Source: Yamagishiella unicocca (lineage: Eukaryota > Chlorophyta > Chlorophyceae > Chlamydomonadales > Volvocaceae). Taken from it: DNA of 64,000 bases. The stretch lies in assembly GCA_003116995.1 (NCBI GenBank), contig BDSL01000014.1, forward strand, positions 558,001-622,000, read 5' to 3'. Positions within the stretch are counted from its first letter, which is position 1. Each line of letters begins with the position of its first letter. Below the pieces are notes generated by a model, which was not told the DNA's origin, made no database searches, and saw only the letters and a list, made by a program, of their open reading frames with translations. A program made the position numbers and the translations under genes. Positions 36,612 to 47,700 of this stretch are shown piece by piece.

Positions 36612-36868
36612 GGATCGGCTGACGTTATCATACGCCATTAAGACCGTCGTAAGAATTTTGCCTTGCACTATGCCACGATTGTACTGTGCATTGTATACGT
36701 GAAGGGCGAGCGTGCGCGTGTGTACTCCCTTTCAATATCGCGCTTACCTAGGCGGCCTTAACGAATTTGCGTTTCTATGACAAGGATGATACACACAGTA
36801 CGACAAGGGCTGCCTTAGGGAGGAAACCATGCTTGATCACACTCCCTCGGCTGAGAGCGGACGACGAC

Positions 36869-39800
36869 ATGACAACAGCAGCTGAACCACTATGCTTTGC
36901 GGAGCCGCATCCACTAGGCCTACCAGCTCACCGCTATTCACATCCTATCCGGCTTCTGGGAAGCGGAGCCTTTGGAAAGGTGTGGTCGCGCAAGCCATGA
37001 CGACTCTACTCGTCTAAAATTGTGGGTCTTTCGCGCTGTCCTAATATGAAACTAGAAGTTTACATGTGAGATGCCCTCCTTTGTATTTACGTATGTCCAC
37101 AGCGGCTTGCTGAAACCTACCTGCCCACCCTCGCGATGCTCTCCTTCCCCCGCCCCGGGGTCTCTACTTCCGTGAGGTAAGGTCTACCTTTGCTGCCTTC
37201 GGACGGAGCTCCTACCCGGCCCCCAGCTGAGCGAACAGCCTGGAAACGATGCACGGTACATGAGCATAGACTTGGACGCTGCATCGCAGCAGGACAACGC
37301 GAACGGCGTCACCGCCAGCACCGGCATTCAGACAGGTCATGCCGCTCCCCACCATCAGGCCCAGCAACCCCAATCCTTCTCAGAATGGGTCGCAGTGAAG
37401 ATCTATAAGGTAAGGGTGCCGTATCCTTGACAAAGGAGGAGGGGTCGGACCATATTGCGGGGCAGGCAGGTGAAGAGTGGAGTCCCCCGCCCAGGTCGTC
37501 ACAGGAAAATCTCCCCTGTACGGCAGTCTGTCAGTGACATCGTGGCCAGTGGGTTTCGCGTGCCGCACAACAAAGCTACTGTGATCGTCGTCCCTCTCCG
37601 AGCCGTTGCTTTCGGTGTCCTCCTCTCCGCAGCTCGCTGCTTACTTACAGTGCCCCACACCCATCTCGCGCCCCTTAATCACGCGCCGCTTTGCAAACAT
37701 TCGCAGCCGCTCGTCCAGTGTGATCTGCGCTCCCTGGAGTATCTGAAGCGCGAGGTCGTATGCCAGCGACGCCTGAACCACGAGCACGTGATCAGTTTCC
37801 GGGAGGTGAGGCCGCGGTGCTTTCCTGCCACTTGCGATGATGAAGGGAGCTATAACACCAACGCAGGAGCGTCGATCAACGGCGTCGAGGCATAAATAAA
37901 ATGACATCTGGTACAGCGTGCGGTATGTACCCATGCAGAAACGAGAGGTGACTCCCGCCGTCCCGCGGCTGTAGGAGCGAGAAATGAACCCTGCGGCTCT
38001 GCGCCCACGATTGCGTTCCCCCGTGCAGGTCGGCATAACGACCGATTTGCGCCTGTACCTGGCCCTGGAGTTCGCGGACAACGGCACCCTGAAGCAGTGG
38101 CTGGCGGACCAGGGGGGCAAGCTGCACGAGGCAACAGCACGATGGTTCGCGCAGCAACTGGTGTACGGTCTGGCGTACTGCCACACGCACGGCGTGTTCA
38201 ATAGGTGAAGGGGCGCTGATTGGAAGAGGCAGTCACGTGGGGGGATAGGCGGGCAGGGGCGCTGGGGGTCGGCGCCAGCGCTGTGTGGCGAGTGTCAGCG
38301 AGCTGGCCATGAGCCGTACATCGCAACACTACCATTGATTCGCGTGTGACCCGTCATGGACCGCCTCAGCCTAGTGATGGTCAAGTTGCATGGCATATAA
38401 CGAATCTAGGTTGTGATTGCCGTGTCTGTTCAATGATGTATCGCGTTCGCTATTGCGCCAGTTCAACTGTCCATCCGCTGCGGGGCCTGCTGCGTCTCAC
38501 TGCCCTCCCTCCGTCACGTTGTCGCACCCTTCCATCTTCTACCGCCTGCTCCCCAGGGACATCAAGCCAGAGAACCTGCTGCTGCACAGCAACAAAAACG
38601 GCGACCAGCTGTCGCAGCCGATCCTCAAGGTGCGGTGCTGCTGTGCTGCCGGGCACGCAGCGGCGGACACGCGCATGACAATAAGTGCGCAGCGTAGGCT
38701 AAGTTGCATCTGGGTGGCAGCTGTGAGAGGTATATATCGGTAGCTGTGGACTGGGAGGGCTCTGGAGTCTAGGGCCGAGACCCTTCACGGCTGCCGCGCT
38801 GAGCTGCTTTCGTACGGATTTTGGCCGTAACCCTAAGGCTGCGACCTGGGTTGTGGTATATGCAGGTGGCGGACTTCGGGCTGTGCAAGAGCAGCTTGGA
38901 TTCCGCACCCAACTCGTGCGTGGGGTCGCCCAACTACATGGCACCAGGTAGGCGGAGGGCGGCTTCAGAGAAACCCCTGGGCCGATGCATGGGGAGAAAG
39001 GAAGCCTCGAAGGAAAAGGTTTCGCCCAGGCCTGTCCATGTGGGCGGCCGGAGTGGGGGCTGGCGCCGGGCTTAGTGTGGTTTCATGGGTGGCTGCCTGG
39101 AAATAAGATCTCCGGCGAAGCAGAGGAAGCAGAACGGCACCGGAAGTGGCAACGCACGCGTCATGGTTGCCACGGGGACCGATCTAACTCGCCAAGCCGT
39201 ACTCTGCCCCACCCGCCTGCTTCCCCTGCCCTTATCGGATTGGGGATCCACCTTGGACACTGAAGAGGTCTTCACGGCAAAATCCTACGATGGTCAAAAA
39301 GCCGACGGTAAGCTGCTTCCAGGCTTTTGCATGGGACGACACCTGCGTTACCGTAGTGGAGGGCGGAGGGTTGGCCGGTCATGGGGGAAGGTCCAGTTTC
39401 TCCTAAGTGCTACCAAGAAGCGTACCGTCCTCGCTATGGGCCTCTTTACACCGTGCTGGCTGTTGCCGCTCACGCAACAGCCTCGGCTAGTGCCTGATGT
39501 GCTGGGCATGCTCCCCTGCGCTGAACGTCCTGCCTGCGACCGCCGTGCGGTTTGCCTTGGCAGCTACGGCCGCAATCAAGACGTGCGCGAAGTTTGCCTC
39601 ACTGACAGACAGCCGCATGCCTTCAGTGCGGATTACGCCCACCAAGATAAGCGTGCCCCGCGCTGTGGCTCCTTCCCTCCAGCATGCAACCTTAAACACA
39701 ACGTTTCCCCGCGGGTCTTTTTGTATTTGGCCGCCCGCCTTACCTTAACCTGCCGCAGTCTTCTCATGCGGCGTCGTCCTGTACCAAATGGTGTTCGGTG

Positions 39801-40496
39801 TGCTGCCCTTCAGCCGCTCCTTGGACGGCCGCAACCTCGACTTCAAACGCAACTTCAAAGAAATTTTGGAAAATATGATCCACGAGCGGTGGCAGCAGCT
39901 GCTTCCCAAGCCCAGCGCTGCCCCGCCAGGCGCAGCTCCAATGGAGCAGCCGAGCGCCGGCCTGCTTGACCTGCTGCACGGCATGCTGCGGTACGACCCG
40001 TCCCAACGGTTAGACCTGCACGGAGTCAAGCTCCATGACTGGTACCGAGAAGGGCTGCCGGAGGAGTCGTACGCCATGGTTCTCTCAGGGGGCCCAGGCG
40101 TGGAGCAGGTAGGCTTCGGTTGGCAGATGGACAGGCCGAAGCACGCGAACGAAGTGGCACCTCTTTGTGGCATGATGTGGGGAATGCGCGAGCATGGTCC
40201 ATGGAGATGGAAACATTCCATGCTTCGGCCTGTCCAACTGCGTGTGTTTTACCGCATATCAGCTAGCATGGCGTCCTACTACGCTACTGGGACAAGGCAC
40301 AGCCAGGGCGCACGGCCTGATCGGACGCGAATGTAGGTCCCTCCCCGCCCCTCCGCGTGCGATGCTCGCGTGCTTTCCGCAGGCGGGTGCCCAGAGCGTT
40401 GAGTTGATAGAGGCTGAGTTCGACCGCATCAAGGAGCACTGCGCAGCATTGCAACGGGAGGCGGTGAGGCAGTCGTTGGAGGAGGCATTGGCCTAG
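36869..40496 (+). CDS. SnRK2-like serine/threonine protein kinase with an NRD catalytic loop
   Basis: Nine exons: 36869-36979, 37182-37409, 37707-37805, 38029-38204, 38557-38629, 38866-38947, 39266-39307, 39759-40108, 40383-40496. The sum is 1275 nt, or 424 residues. Exon 3 could begin at 37719 instead, giving four residues fewer. Motifs: glycine loop LLGSGAFGKVYL (residues 30-40), beta-3 lysine Lys110 in VAVKIYK, alpha-C LKREVV, catalytic loop FNRDIKPENLL (Asp206), DFG 232-234, and MAPE ending at Glu257. The stretch YDGQKADVFSCGVVLYQM and the KSSLDSAPNSCVGSP activation segment match the SnRK2 family of stress and sulfur-starvation kinases (family knowledge). Two oddities: the loop reads N-R-D instead of H-R-D, and about 65 poorly conserved Gln/Asn/Ala-rich residues separate the glycine loop from the beta-3 lysine. 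The C-terminus is a short acidic/amphipathic helix, not an ABA box. The exon 2 acceptor was chosen because it restores KVYL. Confidence 0.86.
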
Positions 40497-40656
40497 ATAG
40501 CTGGGTGCGGCTTTCTGGCTTTCCGGCTGGCTGGCTGGCTGGCGGGCAGCGTAGCCCCAAGCAAGAGGCCCTACTGCCGGTCGCTTGTTGGAGGATGACA
40601 TCGTAACAAGGCTGAAGCCGGCGACTGCAGGCTGGTTGGCAGGTGGTGGTTCACAT

Positions 40657-40725
40657 CAGTGTCAGGCGATGTGCCCGATGGTTCTACCTCTTGGTCTGGA
40701 GCCCACTGTAACCGTCACAACAACA
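40657..40725 (+). repeat. Dispersed repeat copy B (contains TGTAA)
   Basis: Same element as 35828-35898, about 69 nt, same orientation. Its TGTAA at 40707-40711 lies about 210 nt after the SnRK2-like stop and is the best poly(A) candidate for that gene. Confidence 0.8.
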
Positions 40726-40919
40726 TAAATGAACCGAGAAGGGGGCATGGAGCTCTTGACAGCGCTGCATGAAGGGCACAGCCACAGAGCGCGCTCGCGG
40801 ATCACGGTTAAGAGCGGATCAGGATAGGAGGCAGCCGCCGGACGCAACTCCTCACGGCTGGTTGGCCGGGGGCTAGGCCTGCTGTTGTGATTCTGGCCGC
40901 GTAAGCAGCGAGAAAGTCC

Positions 40920-41465
40920 TAGGACGGGTTGAGATTCAAAGAGCTTCGTAAGTACTTAGTCTGTATCGACTCCTCCCCAGGGTATTTATACCCTGTTACT
41001 AAGGGAGCCAAAACGACTTCTGTCAGTTTCTACGACACGCTGTCGGGCGGGGGTTTCTGGTTCGTAGTTCGTAACATGCTCGTGACGGCGTTAGGAATAG
41101 GGGCACGGACTGGAGGCACACGGCACGGTTGCAGTGGGTTAGCACATAGCAGGGGGCACGAGCTTGAGGCACCCGGCCGAGCTAGAGGCACACTGGGGGC
41201 AAGTTGCCCGTGACGTATTTGGACGATGTGTGAGATAACAAAGATTTCGCTAAGGAACAGCTAACAATTATGCCTGCCCTGCGAAAGATATGCAGCTAAG
41301 GGCGACCCCTTAAGCACTAGTTATAAAACATCCATACCGGGTAAGAATTTTGCTAAGAAGGGCGGCACCGGCAACTTCTTAGCATTAAGTTATTAAGTAA
41401 AGGTATTGCCGCTACTGCGTAACTTAAGGTTCTTCTTAGCTAAGAAAGCGTTAAGCCGGTTTTCG
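40920..41465. repeat. AT-rich island with repeated GCTAAG/CTTAGC hexamers
   Basis: GCTAAG occurs several times in direct orientation (from 41250, 41294, 41352) and CTTAGC in inverse orientation (41380, 41435, 41499). A perfect 14-nt palindrome, TTCTTAGCTAAGAA, occurs at 41432-41445. A GGGTA-TTTA-TACCC hairpin lies at 40980-40993. This composition is unlike the flanks and suggests a miniature inverted-repeat element or its remains. Confidence 0.45.
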
Positions 41466-42747
41466 TGCAGCGTAAGCTGCCCTTAGGCTGCCGTAGGCTG
41501 CTTAGCGAGGGTCGACGGGGTGGCTTTGTTGCCACGCACACAGCCCATTCCGCGCCAACGTACGACGATCCTATCCCCTGCCTTTCCCCAATCGGCCTAA
41601 TGTTGTGGCATAGGCACGCTGTATGGCACACCTTGCTGCCGACCTGCCCGGGTGGTCTGTGGCGGGCGGTAGGTGAGCATCTGTTTTACCATGGTTCTGC
41701 CATCGTTCGTTTAGGGCTATATCATCGTAGTACTGGTAGAAGGCTGCCGGCTGGACAGTCGATTCAGTACGGCACCGGGCCAGTCGTATGCTGTCTGCGC
41801 CCTTCCCATCCACGCACCCGTTCCGACCAGAGCCGCCCAGCCATGTACGATCACGGCGCCCTGCTGAGCTGAGGCGCCCTGCTGTCCGCAAACAGGTCCT
41901 ACTGAATTATTGTCCCGGCTGCAATTTGGCAATGCCCGCTCGCTGTGGGGGCCGACAACACATTGGCAACGACATTTCGGAGCTTGGCCCTGGTCCGTTC
42001 CAAACAGTCCTCGCCGCAACAAAAAGCAAAAAATGTGCTCCTGAAAGCTCCCAATCGGCAGTCGCACGCGTATCAAAGCCGCAGCCACGTCGCGCCGGCT
42101 GACGACCCGGGGGTCGGTTGATCACGAGGCCACGCAAGCACGCATTTCCGACCACTTCTCCCTCCCTCCACAACTAGGTCTTCATTTCTGCCGTTTTCTG
42201 CTTGGCTACATCGTGCAGTACTTGAAGTATTTCGTCTCGGACCTTTGGTGTTGCTGCGGACCCGCTGCTCGCATGTATGTGGGTCAGCAGTTTCGGAGTC
42301 AGCCTTCGTGGAATGCGCCGAACCGAGCCGTCTGTTTGTCCTCTGATCCACGCGCGCGCTCACGGGCCAACACCAGCAACGGAGGTAAGGAGGCGGCTCT
42401 GGCGATTAGGGACGCGCGTAGGCGCTTAGCTTCACCCACCATCGCCGGCTTCTGCCTGCTGCCCTGCCCGTGCGCCCAGCTGGTGGACCAGCGACCACCA
42501 AAGCGCAAAAGCAGGCGCACCTTCCCGTACATTATTGTTGCTTCAATTCATTTTAATGAAGCTGTGTGTCGTGGCTTCAATCCGGTCGGCCCCAACGCGT
42601 ATTCCTCGATAAGCCGAATAAGCGCCCTGGCGGACGCACATACACGGGGTGTTGCGTATCTTGAGTCTCTTGCCATTATCTTGCCCCGTGCTTTACTCGC
42701 AATGGCAGTCGTCATCGTCCGTGCGCCATCAACTGGACCAGGGCCCT

Positions 42748-43026
42748 ATGGAGGTGTCGTACGGCTTCGATAGCCCTTCTGTACAGTACTTCCTAGCCGT
42801 CACCGACACACGGCTGCGGTGGCAGCAGGACGCCTCCAGGGAGGCCAACCAGGTGTGCAGGGCCTTGTGCCCCGACGACGGTGGCGGCCTCTACCTGAGC
42901 CTGTACACCGGGCCCACGGGGGTCGGTCAGCGGGTGACCGTACCCACACTGGCGGAGTTCTGGCACCGGTACGGCGTGCCACGTGAGCACGTGGAGGCGA
43001 TGCAGCGGGGTGGACAGAAGTTCTGA
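42748..43026 (+). CDS. Unrecognised short gene or terminal exon
   Basis: The open frame from the ATG at 42748 encodes 92 residues (MEVSYGFDSPSVQYFLAV...) and has strong G/C-ending codon use from 42748 to its stop at 43024-43026, unlike its surroundings. The frame is open further upstream, and CAG acceptors at 42706 and 42740 also fit, so this may be only the last exon of a longer gene whose other exons I could not place. Features seen: an aromatic, charged segment (DTRLRWQQDASREANQVC) and a C-terminal LAEFWHRYGVPREHVEAM helix. I recognise no family and assign no function. Confidence 0.45.
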   Translation: MEVSYGFDSPSVQYFLAVTDTRLRWQQDASREANQVCRALCPDDGGGLYLSLYTGPTGVGQRVTVPTLAEFWHRYGVPREHVEAMQRGGQKF

Positions 43027-43048
43027 GCACCAGCCGTGACGTAGAGTT

Positions 43049-43087
43049 TGTGTGTTTGTGTGTTTTTGTGTGTGTGTGTGATGTGTA
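43049..43087 (+). repeat. GT/TTTGTG microsatellite
   Basis: An imperfect run of TTTGTGTG units grading into a pure GT run, just after the stop codon at 43026. Confidence 0.85.
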
Positions 43088-43434
43088 TGCACGAGGAGAG
43101 GTGGCGACGGCGCTGGGGGAAAACGGGGCCGCCAGCAGCCCACATGGCGGTGGGTGTGGTAGTGGACAGCAACGTGGTGATGGCGCGGCTGGAGGTGTAG
43201 ACTGGGGGATTACCCGCGCAAGCAGCTAGGGAAAGAGGTAGGGCGGGGAATGAATGGGGAGAGCAGGTGCGGGGTGCGGGGCCCCCAAACGGAGATAAGC
43301 AGCTGTAACCCAAACACCCCCAGGCTGGCCCAGAAACCACGTCTCGTTCGCGCCTCTCGCTGCATTAAGTAAGGGATGCTCAGCTAGCTGCAACCATGGC
43401 CGCTCAGTTCCATCATGTCCGGTATGTGCCCTAT

Positions 43435-43465
43435 TTGTTGTAATTGTTACAGTGGGCTCCAGACC
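43435..43465 (-). repeat. Dispersed repeat copy C, 31-nt core, inverted
   Basis: The reverse complement reads GGTCTGGAGCCCACTGTAAC followed by AATTACAACAA, matching the 3' half of copies A and B. Upstream similarity is weaker. TGTAA can be read on both strands here. Confidence 0.75.
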
Positions 43466-44531
43466 TTGGTAGTGCCATATTAGGTAGTGCCATATCATTC
43501 GGGTGGAGAACTGTGGAGAAGTCTCACATGCGTCGGTCCCAAACGCAGGCCCACACCAGCGCAGTGTGCGTGTTGCATCATCAATGGGGGCACCAATTGA
43601 TCGATGCGCTTTATACCGTAGCGGCGCTGCAGGTCCTTAGTCCGTCCCACTAGCCACGCCTCTTCTTTGGGCCGTAGACGAGCTTGTTCAGCCCCAGGCG
43701 TGCGAACAGCCCTCGCGTGTGAAAGAGGTCGATCAGACGCAGGTCGATCAAGGAGACGTCAACCGAGCCTACTTAGCACTGTCGCACCGCTGTGCATGAG
43801 CCATGCCGGCGGTGGGTACCACGGAGGTGGGTGGGTTTACATGCTTGCGTCATCGTGCGCCCGACAAGGCTTCCCTTCAACACATCATGACGAAGGTCAT
43901 CGATTGCCATGAACCGGCGGCTGGCAACGGTGCGAATTGCGCCGAAGCCGGCTGGTGGCATTGCCACATCCCCAACTCAACCACGGCCGCGACCGCAGCC
44001 GCCGTCCGTTTGCTTCGGCGCCGCCACCTAAACGGGCCCGTACGAATACAGCAACATGCCGACGACTGCGGCCCTGGGCGGGCCTAGCACAGTCCGCGTC
44101 CTCGACTTCCAAATCAAATAACTGAGCCTGAAGCAACTAGCAACTCACCTTCGTAATATATACGGCCACATATGCCCTCGCGATGCGGTTCTTCAGTTAG
44201 CCTGTCGTTAGGAACTACCTCGCGGCTGGTTCAAAGCGTCTGTGATGTAGAACGGCGGCATGGCTTTCCAATCGCCGAGGCCCTAGTCCGTCAGCCCCGC
44301 CCGCTCTCTTTCCGCTCTCCTAAGCCTCTAATGCCAACCGATGCCGCTCCACGCACCGCGTCTGGTCCCCGCGCAATGCCCCCACGTTCATCGCGGCCAC
44401 ATACCGGTGCCCGTACCCTCGCCCGCTGCAACTCACGCCGTCAGTTCAGATGCCATCTCCGCTCTCCGACCCCGAAGTCCCCGCCCCCCCCCCGCCCGCG
44501 TCCTGTGCGTCAGTTCCTCCCCCCCATAATC

Positions 44532-44536
44532 TTACA
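44532..44536 (-). terminator. Candidate TGTAA polyadenylation signal for the DUF2358 gene
   Basis: TTACA on plus (TGTAA on minus) lies about 180 nt beyond the minus-strand stop at 44716. This supports the longer of the two possible 3' ends of that gene. Confidence 0.5.
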
Positions 44537-44715
44537 GCCCGTACCCGTCGGTCTCCGCTCCCCGCATCCGCAGCCTGGGTCTCATCATCCCCCCCCCGGT
44601 CGGCCGTGGATTCGCGGATTTTTCTTCTCAAGCCCCCCCCCCGGTACCCCGTACCCATGTCGACTTACCGGTCCTTTTATGATTTATGTACCCCCCCGTA
44701 CCCGCAGCCTAGGCT

Positions 44716-47700
44716 TCAGAACCGGCCCCCCGTGCCCGTCTCGCCTCCCTGCATCCCCTGCGCGAATTTGACCACCTCCGTCACCACGCAGCTCACCACC
44801 AGCAGCTCGCAGCCCACCATCGCTGGCCCCGGCAGCAGCCCCTCGCCGCCGCCCACAACAAAGCCCCACGCCAGGGAGGCCGCAACCGCCGCCGCGGAGG
44901 CGCGGAGGACGAGCGGGCTGAGCACGAACCACATGCCCGCGCCGTCGCCTGCGGAGGCGGCCATGAGGAAGGTCTCCCAGGGGTTGGAGGGGACCTGCGT
45001 GGGGGAAGGCGTGGAGGGTTGAGACGGGGAGGGGAGGGGAGGATGGAAAGAGCCACGGCGGGGAGGTAGGGGAGGTTGCGACGGTACTTTCAGTTTACCC
45101 CATACTCCACGTATGAGTGGCGTGCAGCGGGGGGAGGGGCCACGTGCGGCCGGCTGCGGTCCGTCACTCAGGGTGGAAGCAGCGCAGTTGCCGTTAGGCC
45201 GTTGTGCCGTTGTTGCGCCGCCCCCTGTCTTGCCACCTGCCCCAACGCCCGCAGCTCCTAGCCCTCCTCCCCTGGAGGAACGCCGGCGGCCAGTGGCAAT
45301 GTGCCGTTGTGCACTAACCCTACTTCGGCAACTTCGCGCGCCCTGCGCTGACCACCGTAAAATACACCCGCCACTCTCCCCAGCACCACACCGAAGCCCA
45401 GTTAACCGCCCCGCCTTTTTTAATTATTATGTTTTAACCGCACACCTTGGCAGCCGGCTGCAGCAGCTGGGCCACCACCTTGCCTGGCTCCACATCCCAC
45501 CTGCCGTGAGGGAGTTGGGGGTTGGGAGTTGGGAGTTGGAGGTTAGGGGCTGGGCACGTAGGGAGGGCGGGAAGGAGAACTAGAGGAGGGAAGGAGAAGA
45601 CGGCTTGGGTTTCGCATCCCTCCAGACAAGGTGGAACCCCTACCCGGGGCCACCAGCTCTGCACAATTCCATCACGCCCGCGCCCCCCCCCCGTAAACCC
45701 TAAAACCCCCGCCCCAAACCCGAATACTCCCTGCCCCCCCCCAGACCGAGCACCCCCTGCCCCCCCGGCGACGGCGCAACGGTCTGCATGCGGGCTCGGG
45801 CGGGCCCGGGCTAGGACGACTCTCGCCCTACGTAGCATGTCCTGCCAACGCACCAATGCTCTCCAACGTCTAGTCACAGCATCGGGGGCCAGACGTCAGC
45901 CTCTGGCTTGGGTTGCCGACATCGATTCCCCCAGCAAGCAAACACAAACGCGTGTCCCAAACGTTTTCTCGTCTCTAATATCTCTTTAAGCGCCGACCTA
46001 CGGGTTTCCTACTAATTCAACTAATCCCCACTGCCGTACCTCTCCTCGTGCCGTACCACCAGCCCCCGCTCCAAATCTATCACGTGCGTGGTGCCCCCCG
46101 CCGCCGCCAGCCGGGGCCGCCAGGGGAGGTCCAGCAGCGCGGAGAAGCGCCAGCGGGTCTCCAGACTGGACGGGCCCTCCACCCAGTCGTACACGTCCAG
46201 CCGGATGTCGGACCTGCGGCATGCAGGGGGCGTGTATGCCTTAGGAGGACAGCGGCGGGGAGGCGGGGAGGGGGGGTGCGAGGGCGGCATGCCTCTGGGG
46301 CAACCCTACAGTCTGGGTGGGGCAACCATGTCCAACGGGACCACCTGACGCCCGCCGGGGGCCACATCCGCCGCTCATCCTCCCGCCCAGCCGCCCCACA
46401 TACACACGTGCACACGCCGTACACGTCAGCAGTCGCGTGCCACACGCACACGGCACCCACATAAGGCCTCCCAGGTTGGACACGTTTTGCTTGAAGCGCT
46501 GCGTCCCGGCGAAGCTCACGAAGGGGTCTGGGGGCCGAGGGGCGGGCGAGGGGGGGGCGAGGGGGGCGAGGGGGGCCGAGGGGGGCCGAGGGGGGGATAA
46601 CGACGGACGGGGTTGCGCCTCGGGATGGTCGGCAGCTAGAGAGGCACGCAAGGAGGGTGTTGGGGTGACCAGGCACTGCACTCAGCTGCCCGCCAACCCC
46701 CGACCACCCTCACCCCAAAACCCTTACCCCCGGCAAGACCAGCCGAGCGGGGGGCCTGCCCTCCAAACAACCCCGGGCGCTACACCTCTCAACACGCCCA
46801 CCACAGGGGCCCCCCTTGCCGACCCCCCTCGACCCAATCCCACCTCGCTTCCATCCCCTTTCGCTTCCCAACCCCTCGCTGCTCCCAACCCCGCCTTCAT
46901 GCCCCCACCCGCCCGCCCACCCCCTATCTTCCTCACCCACCGACCCACCGACCCACCGACCCGTCCAGCACCCACCCGCAAACACGCAGTCCGCGGCGTA
47001 CGCCTCCATGTCGCCCACCCCCCGCACGAAGTACTGTTCGTCGTAGTCGGCCCGGATGGCAGCAAACATCTCCTCGCGGCTCAGTCGCCGGGCGGGGGCC
47101 GCAGCGCCGGGCTGGTGCCGGTTTTAGGGTTTAGGGTTTAGGGTTTTAGGGTTTTAGGGTTTAGGGTTGGAAGGGGTCGAGGGGTTGGGGCATGAGGGAG
47201 GGGTGGGCCGGTCGGTGCGCGTGAAGCGGTCGGAAGCGAGGAATCGCGAGGGAAGCGAGGGATGGGGTAGACGTGTGCGGGTCGAGGGTCGAGATGAGCT
47301 AGCGGCGGGCGGTGATGGCGGGGCATCTGCTACAAGCGGTGGAAGGGCACCGCTTCCCAAAAGCTTTTGCGTTCGTAATCTGCATTTCTGTTGGGAGGGG
47401 AGGTTTGCGAGCGGAAAGAATGCGTGGATGGCGGTGGTTGCCGCGAGGACAGGGATCAGGTGGTTGGTGGAGGTGCGGCCCCCCCCCCCTTACCTACAGA
47501 GTCCTCCTCCCCTGCTGATACTACGTCATATCAACCGGTTTCCTCGCCCTTCGGTCCCCCCACACGAACAGAGGACAAGAGCAGTGGACACACACTCAGT
47601 TCCACGAGCGCACGTGCCGTACTGCCGCGCTTTCGTACCTGCGAGCCGCTTTGCTGCTGCTGGGGGCGGGTCATGCTGACCAGCTTGCCAAACTGTTCGG

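Larger units (their letters stand above)
34717..36868. other. Intergenic, repeat-rich
   Basis: Beyond the likely 3' UTR of the C2 gene, this stretch holds diverged direct repeats (35345-35453 resembling 36270-36385; 36061-36182 resembling 36472-36611) and one copy of a dispersed 71-bp repeat at 35828-35898. No open frame has convincing coding bias. Confidence 0.6.
40497..42747. other. Intergenic, AT-rich with inverted repeats
   Basis: The start is the kinase 3' UTR, with TGTAA at 40707 inside dispersed repeat copy B. From 40920 to 41460 the sequence is AT-rich and full of GCTAAG/CTTAGC motifs in both orientations, including the palindrome TTCTTAGCTAAGAA. The remainder to 42747 has short open frames without convincing coding bias. 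Exons of the gene ending at 43026 may be hidden here. Confidence 0.5.
43027..44715. other. Intergenic, convergent 3' regions
   Basis: It begins with a GT-rich microsatellite (43049-43087) after the stop at 43026. It holds an inverted copy of the dispersed repeat at 43435-43465. From about 44440 it becomes C-run-rich, with an inverted copy of an intronic repeat at 44599-44623. No gene is seen. Confidence 0.5.

Noticed and set aside
37227..37409. Shorter exon 2 of the SnRK2-like kinase starting at the CAG acceptor 37224-37226
   Set aside because: It would give GKLSEQ and lose the conserved Val-Tyr of the glycine loop. The acceptor at 37181 restores GKVYL in frame.
44172..45022. Ser/Pro-rich plus-strand frames
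   Set aside because: They are antisense to the last DUF2358 exon and its C-run-rich flank. Length comes from low-complexity C tracts.
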